Positions 44,113 through 55,431 of a DNA stretch of 64,000 nt are shown piece after piece. Below the pieces are notes generated by a model, which searched no databases, was not told the DNA's origin, and was given only the letters and a program-made list of their open reading frames with translations. How positions within the stretch are numbered: the first letter of the stretch is position 1; every line of letters starts with the position of its first letter. A program made the translations under genes and the position numbers. Source of the DNA: Methylothermaceae bacteria B42 (GTDB lineage Bacteria > Pseudomonadota > Gammaproteobacteria > Methylococcales > Methylothermaceae); the NCBI GenBank assembly GCA_001566965.1, contig LSNW01000005.1, forward strand, positions 1 through 64,000, in the 5' to 3' direction.

Positions 44113-45762
44113 TCAGTTGAGCCGCTGAGCCCTGATCAATTTGAACAATAGCTTACCATTTTCTTTGACCATCCGCAGGTCTCCGGAGTAGTAGTGGCCA
44201 TTGAACTCCGCGGTTGGGATATGCACCACATCCCCTTCAAGACTTGCTTTCCCCGCTTCCCGTTCCAGATCCTGGGTATCCATGACCTCCTGTATGGGAC
44301 CTAAAGAATCAACCCGTAGCAGTTCAAACATAATCTCATTACTACGTTTAAACATGCGAAGCTCAGCAGAATACTCCATGCCATTGGCTTCCACTACAGG
44401 AATATACATCACATCTCCCATAAAGGTGGAACGATTGGCCTCCAAACTTGCGCTTTGTACAGGGGAGATGGAAGGCGTCAATTTGGTTTGCACGACACGC
44501 AAATCGTATTGATCGTCACTGAATGGAAAAACAATGATTTTTTCTTCCTTGATGGTTCTATCTTTACCTTCGGCATCTTTACCACATTTAACCTCTTCCT
44601 TGATTCTGACACTGCCGTCTTCATCCCGCTTCAATGGTGAAGACACAACTAAGTAATAAGTACCCGGGTTGCGCAATCCGACTTCTACCTGTTTGCTCAC
44701 GCCAAAAGCAGGATCAATAATGCCCAGCAAAGCCGGAGAAAACACGCCGTCATTCAGTGAAAGATATAAATGATGCACTAAAATCGTGGTTGGTGTGGTC
44801 TCACCAACACAAACGAACAAAGGTCTTTCCTCATCCAGCATTTCTTGACTGACTTTGCCGCCATCAAAAATATAGACAACCCAAGGACCGCCTTCCTCGC
44901 CAATTTGATTGGCACAAGCGGCATTGCCAGGACAAAGCTCCACGGAAAGGATCTCGTCTCCCTGGCTTTCCAGTTTATAGATATCAATGTCAGATTCTGT
45001 GGACAAATGCCCCACCAATTGAACGACAGAACCAATACCATTAGCATCCGCCAGGGCATTGTTCAGTTCGGTTTCGGCGTCATGGAAATTGGGATCGGGG
45101 TGCCTGCCGCCAGGGTTTGCCAAGTTACTCCCACTGACGAGGAGCACATAATCCTCTCTTGAATCCTCCAGATTGGATACAACAACATAATATTTTCCCG
45201 GCTTTTCCAAAGTCGTGGAAAAAACAAGGTCGCTGGACTTGCTGCTGTTTTTGGCCGCCAAAACATTGCCGGACCGATCGCGTATCGTAATATTCCAAGC
45301 AGCCAGTCCTGAAGGCATTTCAATAGTCACTTCGGCTTTTGGCTCAGTGGTATTGATAGAATACCAATCCTGATCTTCAATCGAAAAAAGCTGCCCCTTC
45401 ACGGGCTGGCCCGGGGAAAGAGGGTCAGCAACCGCCAAGTGGTTATTCGGCTCCAATTCTCCCTTGGCAATAGTAATTAATTCTTGAAACCTTTGGCTTT
45501 TTTCCTCCCCTTCTGCACTGGTATTTGTTCCTTCACCAGTAGTAACTCCCGTACCAGTCCCTGCGCCAGAACCCGTGCCACTAGCCGTTCCCCCCGTGTT
45601 AGTACCGCTACTACTGCTTCCGGTGGTAGATGTACCACCAGCCCCAGTACCTCCTGTGGGAAAGGGATTTTGCCCGTTCAATAAGTTTTCCAGCAAATCA
45701 GCTTGTACAGGAATTGAACATGTCACCAACAGGACAGCACTTCCTATCAACCCACGCAACAT
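44113..45762 (-). CDS. Exported protein with PPC-like (pre-peptidase C-terminal) domains
   Basis: A 549-residue secreted protein. A signal peptide (about 1-21, SIPVQADLL) is followed by a Gly/Thr/Ser-rich low-complexity linker (about 35-82, GTNTGGTASGTGSGAGTGTG). Beta-rich PPC-type domains follow near 100-220 (ELEPNNHLAVADPLSPGQPVKGQ) and 240-400 (DAETELNNALADANGIGSVV). The C terminus has two copies of a short motif (GDVMYIPVVEANGMEYSAEL and GDVVHIPTAEFNGHYYSGDL). The start at 45762 has a better ribosome-binding site than an ATG at 45795. It lies between pilQ and aroK, so a surface or pilus-associated role is possible but unproven. Confidence 0.75.
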   Translation of the reverse strand: MLRGLIGSAVLLVTCSIPVQADLLENLLNGQNPFPTGGTGAGGTSTTGSSSSGTNTGGTASGTGSGAGTGTGVTTGEGTNTSAEGEEKSQRFQELITIAKGELEPNNHLAVADPLSPGQPVKGQLFSIEDQDWYSINTTEPKAEVTIEMPSGLAAWNITIRDRSGNVLAAKNSSKSSDLVFSTTLEKPGKYYVVVSNLEDSREDYVLLVSGSNLANPGGRHPDPNFHDAETELNNALADANGIGSVVQLVGHLSTESDIDIYKLESQGDEILSVELCPGNAACANQIGEEGGPWVVYIFDGGKVSQEMLDEERPLFVCVGETTPTTILVHHLYLSLNDGVFSPALLGIIDPAFGVSKQVEVGLRNPGTYYLVVSSPLKRDEDGSVRIKEEVKCGKDAEGKDRTIKEEKIIVFPFSDDQYDLRVVQTKLTPSISPVQSASLEANRSTFMGDVMYIPVVEANGMEYSAELRMFKRSNEIMFELLRVDSLGPIQEVMDTQDLEREAGKASLEGDVVHIPTAEFNGHYYSGDLRMVKENGKLLFKLIRAQRLN

Positions 45763-45805
45763 CTCGCCACCTTTTACAATTCTTTTTCCATGCATTAATC
45801 CAACC

Positions 45806-47965
45806 TCATTGCAAATTCATTGATTTGAGAATCTTGGGGGTTATGAATACCAATAGTTCCAACTTCTTATCCGCTAATACTTCCTTACGGAACAGAAAGC
45901 CCACGACGGGAAGATCGCCAAAGAAGGGAACTTTATTCACCGTCTTATTTTTTTCTCTATCGTAAACACCACCCAGTACTACTGTCTCCCCATTCGCCAC
46001 TTGAACCGTGGTTTGTATCTCACGTTTATTAATTGCTAGCCCGTTGGGAGTCAGCTCACCCCGAGAGTCTTTTTTCACAAGAAGATCCATCACCACATTG
46101 TCATCTGGGGTGATATGAGGAGTCACTTGTAATTTCAGGACCGCCTTTTTGAATTGGGTTTGAGTCCCATTTTGGCTTACGGTCTGGAAGGGAATCTCAA
46201 CACCCTGCTCAATTGAAGCCTGGGTCTGATCCTGGGTAATCACCCGCGGCATGGAAACCACTTCCCCTCGATTCTCATCCTGGAGGGCGGAGAGTTCCAA
46301 CTGCATCAGGAACTTATTGAGCTTGAAGATGGCGATGCCAAAACCGCCTCCGGCACCCGGACCAATGGCGGCAGGCAAATCAACAATCCCAAAATTCGTC
46401 CCTTGGGTACCGCCAAATAATGTTTGTGTACCTTGGCCCAGGCTGCCACCTTGACCCTGGTTTCCACCGCGCTTGGAGCCATTGAGGCGAACCCCCAGTT
46501 CGCGGCCAAAATCATCGCTGGCGATAACTACCCGGGACTCAATAAGTACTTGGCGTACGGGCCGGTCCAACTCCTTGATAAGCCTGCGAATCGCTTCCAA
46601 ATTGCTGGCAGTGTCCTTGACAATCAGGATATTGGTCCGCTCATCGATATTCACCTCTCCCCGTGGAGAAAGAATCGATCCGCCAGCGACGGTTTCCTTA
46701 GCAGTGGTTTCTTCGAAAGTCTTGGTGTATTGAGATATGCCTTGGGCCTGATTTTGCTGGGTGCTCGTCTGGGAAGTAGTCTTCTGCATCCCCTTGAGCA
46801 CCTTCAAAATATCTGCGGCTTTGGCGTAATTGAGTTGGATAAGCTCGGTGCGCAATGGCTCTTTCTGTTCCCGGAACTGGACGTGCTCCAGCTCTTTCTT
46901 TTCCAGCTTGATGATCTCATCCAGGGGAGCCACCCAAACCACATTACCTTCCTTGCGTTTACCCAATCCCTTCGCCTTCAATACCAAATCTAACGCTTGA
47001 TCCCAGGGGACATTATTCAGTTTTAAGGTCACATTCCCTTGTACAGAATCACTGGCAATAATGTTCAGGCCTGTGAAATCCGCCAGGATTTGAAGTACGG
47101 AACGCACTGGAATATCCTGGAAGTTCAGCGACAGCCGCTCCCCAGTATAAGGAAACTTTTTCTTTTTCCGCTCCGCCTTTTGGGCCGGGGTCAAAGGCCT
47201 GAATTCCAAAGTCAACAGCCGGTCTGACTGGTAAGAAAGATAATCATAAGCAGCAGTTGCCGGCGTAATCACCAGTTGGGTCTTTCGGCCATCAGAAAAC
47301 GCCTCGATGCTTTTCACCGGCGTGGCGAAATCAGTGACATCCAGCTTCTTTGCCAAATTGGGCGGTAGCTGGGTATTAAGGAAAGTCGCGACGACTTTAC
47401 CCCCTTCCTCACGCAGATCCACCAACGTATTGGGGCTGGCGAGAAATACCATAATCCTACCTTCACCCCGGGGGCCGCGGCGGAAATCAATTTTTTCAAT
47501 TCGTTGGCCGGACAATCCTTTTGAAGTCACAGGAGCAGCAGAAGTTGCTATTGCGCCTGCATTTTTCAAAGTGACATAGATTTCACGGCCCTCGGTATGA
47601 ATATCAAAAGGTACTTGAGAAACCAGATTGATCACAACCCGGGTGCGGTTATCGGCTTCCACCACATTGACACTGGTCACAACCCCAGTGTTTACCGGAA
47701 TCGCTTTTTTACCCAAAGCATTTTTTACATCGGGCAGATCCAAAAAGATACGCGCAGGATTGTCGGTTTTATAGGCCTTGGGACTGAATGCCGGGCCATC
47801 CAATGTAAGCTTGAGCTGCAGCTTATCCCCAGGCAAGGTAATAAATTGGATATCTCGCAGTTGCATGGTTTCGGCAGCAGCCACCGATGCCCATAGCCAG
47901 CCCAGAATCAATATCCACACTTTCCCCCAACATATCTGCTTTTTAAAAGCGTTTACATCAAACAT
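45806..47965 (-). CDS. pilQ: Type IV pilus secretin PilQ
   Basis: Forms the outer-membrane ring through which the type IV pilus passes. The 719-residue protein has a signal sequence (about 1-31), two AMIN domains (about 33-125 and 150-245) that bind peptidoglycan, an STN domain (about 280-345, LNFQDIPVRSVLQILADFTGLNI), N-domains, a Gly/Gln-rich loop (SKRGGNQGQGGSLGQGTQ), and the C-terminal secretin beta-domain ending LLVFITPKIL. It is the last pil gene of the operon. Confidence 0.95.
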   Translation of the reverse strand: MFDVNAFKKQICWGKVWILILGWLWASVAAAETMQLRDIQFITLPGDKLQLKLTLDGPAFSPKAYKTDNPARIFLDLPDVKNALGKKAIPVNTGVVTSVNVVEADNRTRVVINLVSQVPFDIHTEGREIYVTLKNAGAIATSAAPVTSKGLSGQRIEKIDFRRGPRGEGRIMVFLASPNTLVDLREEGGKVVATFLNTQLPPNLAKKLDVTDFATPVKSIEAFSDGRKTQLVITPATAAYDYLSYQSDRLLTLEFRPLTPAQKAERKKKKFPYTGERLSLNFQDIPVRSVLQILADFTGLNIIASDSVQGNVTLKLNNVPWDQALDLVLKAKGLGKRKEGNVVWVAPLDEIIKLEKKELEHVQFREQKEPLRTELIQLNYAKAADILKVLKGMQKTTSQTSTQQNQAQGISQYTKTFEETTAKETVAGGSILSPRGEVNIDERTNILIVKDTASNLEAIRRLIKELDRPVRQVLIESRVVIASDDFGRELGVRLNGSKRGGNQGQGGSLGQGTQTLFGGTQGTNFGIVDLPAAIGPGAGGGFGIAIFKLNKFLMQLELSALQDENRGEVVSMPRVITQDQTQASIEQGVEIPFQTVSQNGTQTQFKKAVLKLQVTPHITPDDNVVMDLLVKKDSRGELTPNGLAINKREIQTTVQVANGETVVLGGVYDREKNKTVNKVPFFGDLPVVGFLFRKEVLADKKLELLVFITPKILKSMNLQ

Positions 47966-48013
47966 ATGTATCTACCCTTACTGGTTTTCCTAAAATTACA
48001 AAAGCCAAATAAT

Positions 48014-48565
48014 TTATTGCGCCAAGGCCAAGGCCGCTTGCCGCTCTCGCCATGTACCCGGGGCATCGGGAACAATTTCCACGATCTCTACCCGATCATC
48101 CAAAATACGGACAATCTTGCCGTGATTGCGGCCCAGATAATTTCCTGGCCGGACCCGGTAAATCGTCCCTTCCGAAGTACCAATTAAAGCCCAAAGCTGA
48201 CCATCCTTCTTGACAGTCCCCATCATGCGCAAACTATCCAACGCGTAGGATTCCAACTCCTCCTTTGGCCGCGCAAGATCCGGCTTAATGCCACTGCCTA
48301 TCATTGCGGTCCGGGGTGGCTGAGCCACTTTAGCGGGCGCAAATGGGTCCCGCAAACCTTCGGGATCAAAGACGAAGGTTTCCACTGTCTGGATTTCCGG
48401 CAAGGGTTTGATGGGCGCCTTGGGGCGGGCCTTGACTTCGGCCACATAGGCTTCTAAATCTGACATATCCCGGCCACTACAAGCAGTTAAGAGCACGCAA
48501 CAAATCACAACTAACAGCGATTTATTGTTTAAAGCTAAAGGCTCACGCAAGATTCCCATTGTCAT
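48014..48565 (-). CDS. pilP: Type IV pilus assembly lipoprotein PilP
   Basis: A 183-residue inner-membrane lipoprotein that joins PilNO to PilQ. The lipobox is LLTAC (Cys29), then a flexible segment (FVFDPEGLRDPFAP) and a small beta-barrel with YALDSLRMMGTVKKDGQLWALI and YRVRPGNYLGRNHGKI. The start codon overlaps the pilO stop by four bases; Met3 is also possible. Confidence 0.93.
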   Translation of the reverse strand: MTMGILREPLALNNKSLLVVICCVLLTACSGRDMSDLEAYVAEVKARPKAPIKPLPEIQTVETFVFDPEGLRDPFAPAKVAQPPRTAMIGSGIKPDLARPKEELESYALDSLRMMGTVKKDGQLWALIGTSEGTIYRVRPGNYLGRNHGKIVRILDDRVEIVEIVPDAPGTWRERQAALALAQ

Positions 48566-49191
48566 CGTCTTCCCCGCTTTCTACCTTTCTTCTTACCCTT
48601 TTGGGCGCCAATTTCATCTTCATCCAGATAGCGATAGGTCTTGATCAAAGCATTCATGACCAGCTCTTTCTTTTTTTTCAGGGGTTCAATCTGCACATTG
48701 TGAATTGTCACAATACGAGGCAGTGACGCCAAACCACTGACGAACGACCCCAATTCTTGATAATCCCCAACAACTCGCACTTTGATGGGAAGTTCCGCAT
48801 AGAACTCTTTTTTGATTTCAGGTTGGGGTTGGAATAATTCAAATTCCAAACCGCTGGCCAGACCGGTTTGGGAAACATCCACCAACAAATCCGGCACTTC
48901 TGCTTTATTGGGAAGCTGGCGCAACATATCTCCAAAGGATTTTTCCATTTCCGCCAATTGCTGTTTGTATTCATCCAGGTTGGCGGCCTTGCGCTGCTTG
49001 AACTCGAAGGTTTGCTTGAGCTCCTTTTCCTTCTTTTGAACAGTTTCAAGCTGTGCCAGTTGATCTTGGGTGTCAAAATAAAACCAAAGGCCTGCAACCA
49101 CCGCGCACAAAATACCAATCGTTGCTAGTTTGATGGGCAGGGGCCAGGTCCCCGCCGCTTCAAGTTCCCAGTTGACTTCAGACAAATTCAT
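48562..49191 (-). CDS. pilO: Type IV pilus inner-membrane protein PilO
   Basis: A 209-residue bitopic membrane protein with one helix (about 22-42, LATIGILCAVVAGLWFYF), a coiled coil (45-95) and a periplasmic ferredoxin-like fold with IKVRVVGDYQELGSFVSGLA. It pairs with PilN. The C terminus is unusually basic (QKGKKKGRKRGRR). It overlaps pilN and pilP by four bases each. Confidence 0.93.
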   Translation of the reverse strand: MNLSEVNWELEAAGTWPLPIKLATIGILCAVVAGLWFYFDTQDQLAQLETVQKKEKELKQTFEFKQRKAANLDEYKQQLAEMEKSFGDMLRQLPNKAEVPDLLVDVSQTGLASGLEFELFQPQPEIKKEFYAELPIKVRVVGDYQELGSFVSGLASLPRIVTIHNVQIEPLKKKKELVMNALIKTYRYLDEDEIGAQKGKKKGRKRGRR

Positions 49192-49763
49192 GACTTGCCG
49201 CCTTCATTTTCGTTAGCTTTCGGATGGGCCTGTTTGATCTTCAAAGAAAAGCGTCCTTCCCGTTCGTGTTTGGATTTGGCTTTTGTCTCGATAATTTGCA
49301 ATTGAGGTTTTTCCAGCCACGGCGAAGATTCGATATTGCGCATATAGGCCGATACCCGGGCATTGGATTGGGCAAATCCATCCACAGACAAGTTATCGCC
49401 CGATTGAGTAAGTTTGGTGATATACACGCCCTCTGGCACCGTGCGGGCAACAGAATCGAACAAGTGGACAATTTCAGGGCGGCTGGATTGAAGGCTCTGA
49501 ATGATTTCCATTTTTGAAATCAGGGTTTCCTTCTTTTTTTCCAGATCGCGAATTTCCTTGATTTTCTTGTCCAGTACCGCGATCTGCATGGTCAGGTAAC
49601 GATTCCTCTGCTCCTGGTATTCAATTTTGTCCGCGATGGCCATGTGCACCAGGAACATGGTAAAAGCCGTCAACCCTGTCGCCAACGCGATACTTAAAAA
49701 AAACTCCTTTTGCTGCTGCTTGCGCAGTTCCTCGCGCCAAGGCAGTAAATTGATCCGTGCCAT
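49188..49763 (-). CDS. pilN: Type IV pilus inner-membrane protein PilN
   Basis: A 191-residue bitopic protein. The N-terminal MARINLLPWREELRKQQQ is the conserved cytoplasmic peptide that binds PilM. One membrane helix follows (about 20-42), then a coiled coil and a periplasmic domain. The ATG at 49763 is chosen over a TTG at 49772 because AGGAG (49775-49779) is better spaced and the peptide then matches the family. It starts one base after the pilM stop. Confidence 0.93.
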   Translation of the reverse strand: MARINLLPWREELRKQQQKEFFLSIALATGLTAFTMFLVHMAIADKIEYQEQRNRYLTMQIAVLDKKIKEIRDLEKKKETLISKMEIIQSLQSSRPEIVHLFDSVARTVPEGVYITKLTQSGDNLSVDGFAQSNARVSAYMRNIESSPWLEKPQLQIIETKAKSKHEREGRFSLKIKQAHPKANENEGGKS

Positions 49764-49764
49764 G

Positions 49765-51243
<1,479 letters not shown>

Positions 51244-53580
51244 ATGCGTGGATTACTCAAAGGATTTGTCTGGTTTTTGCTCTTGTTATTACTCTTGGGT
51301 GGCGCATTATTGGGGGGTGTTTACTACCTCTATAATCCACAACTGCCCAACCCCGATCAACTACGGGAAGTCAAGTATCAACTGCCCCTGGAAATTTACA
51401 GCCACGATGGCCAATTGATTGCCCAGTTTGGGGATAAAAAACGCACGCCACTGGATATCAAACAAATTCCCAAGCCCATGATTGACGCTGTTCTCGCGGC
51501 CGAAGATGCCCGTTTTTATCAACATAACGGGGTTGATATTCAAGGCATTTTACGGGCTGCTATTGAGTTAATCCGCAGCGGTCAAAAGCGGCAAGGCGGC
51601 AGTACCATTACCATGCAGGTGGCGCGCAACTTCTTTTTAAGCCCGGAAAAAACCTATGAACGGAAAATCAAGGAAATCCTCCTGGCGTTAAAAATCGAAC
51701 GACATTTAAGCAAAGATGAAATCCTTGAGTTGTATCTCAACAAAATCTATTTGGGCCATCACGCTTATGGCGTAGCCGCCGCCGCTAATGTTTACTACGG
51801 TAAGGATCTAGCTGAACTGAATCTTGCCCAATATGCCATGATAGCCGGGCTCCCCAAGGCGCCATCGCGCTACAATCCGATCACCAACCCTAGCCGGGCT
51901 CTGGAAAGGCGTAACTACATTCTTAAACATATGCTGGAACATGGCATGATTGAAGTGCGTGAATATAATCAAGCCATTGCCCAACCAGTCACAGCCAATC
52001 TGCACAAACCCAAGGAAACGCTGTTAGCATCTCATTTGGCTGAAATGGTCCGGCAAGATTTGTTTGAACGTTATGGAGAGGCTATCTATTCAGAAGGCTA
52101 TCGGGTATTCACTACCTTGAATTTGCAACTGCAAAAAGCCGCTGATTTGGCTGTAAAAAAGGGGCTTCATCAATATGATGAACGTCACGGCTATCGTGGC
52201 CCGGAAGGGAAGCTCCCCCTGAATACACCTATAGAACAGGTCACGCAATCCCTTGCCAAAATGGGCACTAAGGGGCTCACTACGCCTGGCTGGGTTACTT
52301 CCATCAACCCCCGGGCTAATTCAGCAAACGTGCTTTTAGAGCAAGACAAAACCATCACTCTGACTTGGGAAAATATCCGCTGGGCCAGGCCTGCCTTGGC
52401 TAACAATCATCTTGGCAAGCCGCCTACTTCCGTCACCCAGGTTTTAAAGCCGGGAGATTTAATCCGAGTGCGCTTCACCAAGGATGGTCAATGGCGGCTG
52501 ACGCAAATTCCCAAGGTTGAAGGCGCTCTCGTCTCAGTCGATAGCCGAACCGGCGCCATCATTGCGCTTGTGGGAGGTTATGATTTCGCCTTGAGTAAAT
52601 TCAACCGCGTTACGGATGCCCAGCGCCAGCCTGGTTCTGGGTTCAAGCCGGTGCTCTATACCGCCGCTTTAGAATCCGGTTTTACCGCCGCCAGCTTATT
52701 TAATGATGCGCCCATTGTTTATACGGACAGTGAAGGAGACTGGCGGCCGCAGAATTACAGCGGCCGATTTTATGGCCCTACCCGGCTCCGGGTGGCGCTC
52801 CGCAATTCCAGAAATTTGGTGTCCATCCGCTTGCTGCAAGAAGTGGGTTTGGACAAGGTCATTGAAGTAGCGCGGCGATTTGGCTTCAAACCGGAGCAGC
52901 TACCCAAAAGCCCAACCCTAGCCCTAGGTAGCGGCACGGCAACACCTTTGGACATGGCGCGGATGTTCTCTGTATTTGCCAATGGAGGTTACCGCATCAA
53001 TCCTTATTATATAGAGCGGATCGAAACCGCCGATGGCACAGTCATTGAACAATCGCAACCAAAGCGCGCCTGTAACCAATGCCTGGATTCAGCCCCGCGT
53101 ATCTTGGCGCCCAGAATTCATTACATCATGCACTCTTTGCTGCAAGATGTCGTCAGGCGGGGAACCGCCGTCAAGGCAAAAGTATTAAAGCGATCCGATC
53201 TTGCCGGTAAAACCGGCACCACTAATGATCAAAGAGATGCCTGGTTTAATGGCTATGCTTCGCCGCTAGTCGCGGTTTCTTGGGTGGGATTCGATTCCGC
53301 CAAGCCATTGGGCAATGGCGAGACAGGCGGCAAGGCTGCGCTGCCGATTTGGATAGAATATATGAAGACTGCCCTCAAAGATCAGCCGGAAAATGCCTTT
53401 CCCATGCCAAAAGGAATCGTAACTGTCCCTATCAATCCAGAAACAGGATTGCGCGTTACTTCCAATGCCCACGCAATCCATGAAATTTTTAGAGAAGAGT
53501 TTGCCCCGGAAGAAGAAACGGCTAATTTTCAAAATGATTCTCAACAACCCCAGGATTCGGTTTTAAATTCATTATTTTAA
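51244..53580 (+). CDS. mrcA: Bifunctional penicillin-binding protein 1A
   Basis: Polymerises and cross-links peptidoglycan. The 778-residue protein has an N-terminal membrane anchor (about 5-30), the GT51 transglycosylase domain with the catalytic Glu87 (AAEDARFYQHNGVD) and QGGSTITMQVARNFFL, and an OB-like insert. The transpeptidase domain has the acyl-enzyme motif S465-x2-K468 (RQPGSGFKP), SRN and KTGTT. Length is slightly shorter than E. coli PBP1A (850). Divergent from pilM as in E. coli and Pseudomonas. Confidence 0.95.
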   Translation: MRGLLKGFVWFLLLLLLLGGALLGGVYYLYNPQLPNPDQLREVKYQLPLEIYSHDGQLIAQFGDKKRTPLDIKQIPKPMIDAVLAAEDARFYQHNGVDIQGILRAAIELIRSGQKRQGGSTITMQVARNFFLSPEKTYERKIKEILLALKIERHLSKDEILELYLNKIYLGHHAYGVAAAANVYYGKDLAELNLAQYAMIAGLPKAPSRYNPITNPSRALERRNYILKHMLEHGMIEVREYNQAIAQPVTANLHKPKETLLASHLAEMVRQDLFERYGEAIYSEGYRVFTTLNLQLQKAADLAVKKGLHQYDERHGYRGPEGKLPLNTPIEQVTQSLAKMGTKGLTTPGWVTSINPRANSANVLLEQDKTITLTWENIRWARPALANNHLGKPPTSVTQVLKPGDLIRVRFTKDGQWRLTQIPKVEGALVSVDSRTGAIIALVGGYDFALSKFNRVTDAQRQPGSGFKPVLYTAALESGFTAASLFNDAPIVYTDSEGDWRPQNYSGRFYGPTRLRVALRNSRNLVSIRLLQEVGLDKVIEVARRFGFKPEQLPKSPTLALGSGTATPLDMARMFSVFANGGYRINPYYIERIETADGTVIEQSQPKRACNQCLDSAPRILAPRIHYIMHSLLQDVVRRGTAVKAKVLKRSDLAGKTGTTNDQRDAWFNGYASPLVAVSWVGFDSAKPLGNGETGGKAALPIWIEYMKTALKDQPENAFPMPKGIVTVPINPETGLRVTSNAHAIHEIFREEFAPEEETANFQNDSQQPQDSVLNSLF

Positions 53581-53585
53581 CGACA

Positions 53586-54182
53586 ATGGAAACCCATTCC
53601 AGAATCCGCCAACACATTGCTCAAGCCTGCGCCCGCATCATGGTTGAAGAAGGCATCAGCCAATATGCCCTGGCCAAAAAAAAGGCCATCCACAGGCTAG
53701 GCCTGGAAGGTAATCAAGACTTGCCAAGCAACGAAGAAATAGATCTAGCCTTACAGGAATATCACCGGATTTTCCGCTTTATGAAGCAGCCCCAGTTTAT
53801 CCGCAAGCTGCAAGAGATTGCGCTGGAAACCATGGAATTATTTGAGGATTTTTCCCCTCGCTTGGTGGGGCCTGTATTGGAAGGCACAGCCGGGGATCAT
53901 AGCCCCATTCTTCTGCACTTGTTTCCGGAAACCCCGGAAGAGGTTCTCTTAAAAATCAATCAAGTCGGCATTCCCTTCAGGGAAATGCCTTTTGCAGACG
54001 TGGAATTAAATACCAGGCTATTGAAAATCCCGGTGATTGAGTTATCCCGCGAAGAACGCATCGTCAGGATTTTCCTGTACCCCGCAATTGCCTTGCGGCA
54101 ATCCTCCAAAAACGCGCCACCGCGGGCTTCTTTAAAAAAACTCAGAAAGCTGTTGGCCAGTTACAACGCAGATGAATCGTAA
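53586..54182 (+). CDS. Conserved hypothetical protein downstream of the PBP1A gene
   Basis: A 198-residue soluble protein with no signal peptide or membrane helix. Residues 1-80 are helical and basic (ISQYALAKKKAIHRLGL), then a beta/alpha part has FSPRLVGPVLEGTAGDHSPILLHLF and IPFREMPFADVELN. The G-x-VLEGTA-x-DHS stretch recalls a nucleotidyltransferase core (GS...D-x-D) but lacks a clear acidic pair, so this is only a resemblance. It starts five bases after the PBP1A stop and is probably co-transcribed. Confidence 0.7.
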   Translation: METHSRIRQHIAQACARIMVEEGISQYALAKKKAIHRLGLEGNQDLPSNEEIDLALQEYHRIFRFMKQPQFIRKLQEIALETMELFEDFSPRLVGPVLEGTAGDHSPILLHLFPETPEEVLLKINQVGIPFREMPFADVELNTRLLKIPVIELSREERIVRIFLYPAIALRQSSKNAPPRASLKKLRKLLASYNADES

Positions 54183-54446
54183 CCGGCCAAAGAAGCATCA
54201 ACTTTAAGGGTGCCTGCGGTACAGCCGGTGTGCTGGCGGTGCCGCAGACATTAGAAAATCAACAACTGACTTGAACCTAAATTCTACAAGTATTTCGGCA
54301 CTCGGCAGCCAAATCAAGCCCTTATGCTGGGTTGGCTGCACCAAATTTTATGCTCGAAGTAGCGCTGCCACGCCTACGCGAAAATTGGCTTGCCGCCTTG
54401 CCTAACACCCTCGGTACTCGAATCGCTTGCAAGATGTAGGTTGAAA

Positions 54447-54650
54447 TTAATTGCTACCGTACTTGCGGCGGAACTTGTCCACCCGGCCGGCGGTATCTAC
54501 AATTTTCTGCTTGCCTGTATAGAATGGGTGACAGGCAGAACAAACTTCCACATGGATGTCCTTGCCCAGCGTGGACTTGGTTTCAAAAGTGTGTCCGCAA
54601 CTACAAGTAACTGTAATTTCTTTATATTCTGGATGAATTCCAGGTTTCAT
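54447..54650 (-). CDS. rpmE: 50S ribosomal protein L31 (zinc-binding type)
   Basis: A 67-residue bL31 of the C+ form with zinc ligands Cys16, Cys18, Cys37 and Cys40 ([10 protein letters not shown] and [12 protein letters not shown]). The N terminus [12 protein letters not shown] is standard, so the ATG at 54650 is chosen over a GTG at 54659. AGAGGTGA serves as ribosome-binding site. Being the Cys form, it is the zinc-replete paralogue. It is transcribed alone. Confidence 0.96.
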   Translation of the reverse strand: MKPGIHPEYKEITVTCSCGHTFETKSTLGKDIHVEVCSACHPFYTGKQKIVDTAGRVDKFRRKYGSN

Positions 54651-54659
54651 GTACTTCAC

Positions 54660-55029
54660 CTCTATCTAGACCGAACATTTTTAATGTTCGACCATTATCA
54701 GCAATGCAAAATTAAACAAGTAATCATATTGAACCTGCTGTTTTTTTACAAGCTTTAGACGTCTTTTTTCTACTATTTTTTCTCAAACCTTATAACAATA
54801 CAGCCTTGGCCTTTGCACTTCTCAAGCCGGATCTTCAGAAAACTATCGAAGACTTTGAACGATTTTCGTAAAATCACTCCTAAGAATGTACCGCTAAAAT
54901 CAAAAGAAACAACCGATTGATTTTGTGACGAAAAACAGGAAATCGTACTTTTGTTTTTCGTCCTCTGCAATTCACGGACAAATTGATCAGAGGTATCCTA
55001 AGTTCAAAATCATGAAAGTGAGGATTACA
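54660..55029. other. 370-bp AT-rich gene-free region
   Basis: Holds the rpmE promoter region on the minus side and the leader of the small lipoprotein on the plus side. An open frame from 54925 runs into the lipoprotein but lacks a ribosome-binding site there. No RNA gene, repeat or terminator with a clear stem was found. Confidence 0.4.
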
Positions 55030-55431
55030 ATGACAAGAGCAAAAACGAACATCCTGGTTTGGAGTTTTTTATTGCTGGCCGGTTGTGCAACTACAGAAAA
55101 ATCAGCCCAACCCAAACATTGGCAACCTAGCACTTTGTCCTCACAAACCATCCAATCGGCACGCCAAGCCTCTAATGATTATTTTTCTTGCATCGAACAT
55201 GAATTGATCCGCTACCAATATCGCGGGGGGGACTCTAGATATGAAACCGGCAAGCTGCTGAAGCGGTGCGAAAACCGTCTAGCTCCAATCCGCACCGCCT
55301 TTGCCAAAGAAAATGTGGATGACACTATTACCCAACGGTATTTACGCCGGAAACGCACCCAAGCCGCCCGTCATGTACTACGCATCATCATGTCCATGGA
55401 GGCAAGGCAAAGAGCGGCGAATCAACCGTAG
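55030..55431 (+). CDS. Small lipoprotein of unknown function
   Basis: A 133-residue protein with a lipoprotein signal (FLLLAGC, lipidated Cys19) and a helical mature part with two cysteines (FSCIEHE and KRCENRL) and a basic C terminus. The start at 55030 is chosen for its GAGG ribosome-binding site; in-frame ATGs at 54925 and 55012 are less likely. No family is recognised. Its TAG stop codon is the beginning of a GTAGCCCGAATCC repeat, so the repeat appears to have supplied or fixed the 3' end. Confidence 0.72.
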   Translation: MTRAKTNILVWSFLLLAGCATTEKSAQPKHWQPSTLSSQTIQSARQASNDYFSCIEHELIRYQYRGGDSRYETGKLLKRCENRLAPIRTAFAKENVDDTITQRYLRRKRTQAARHVLRIIMSMEARQRAANQP

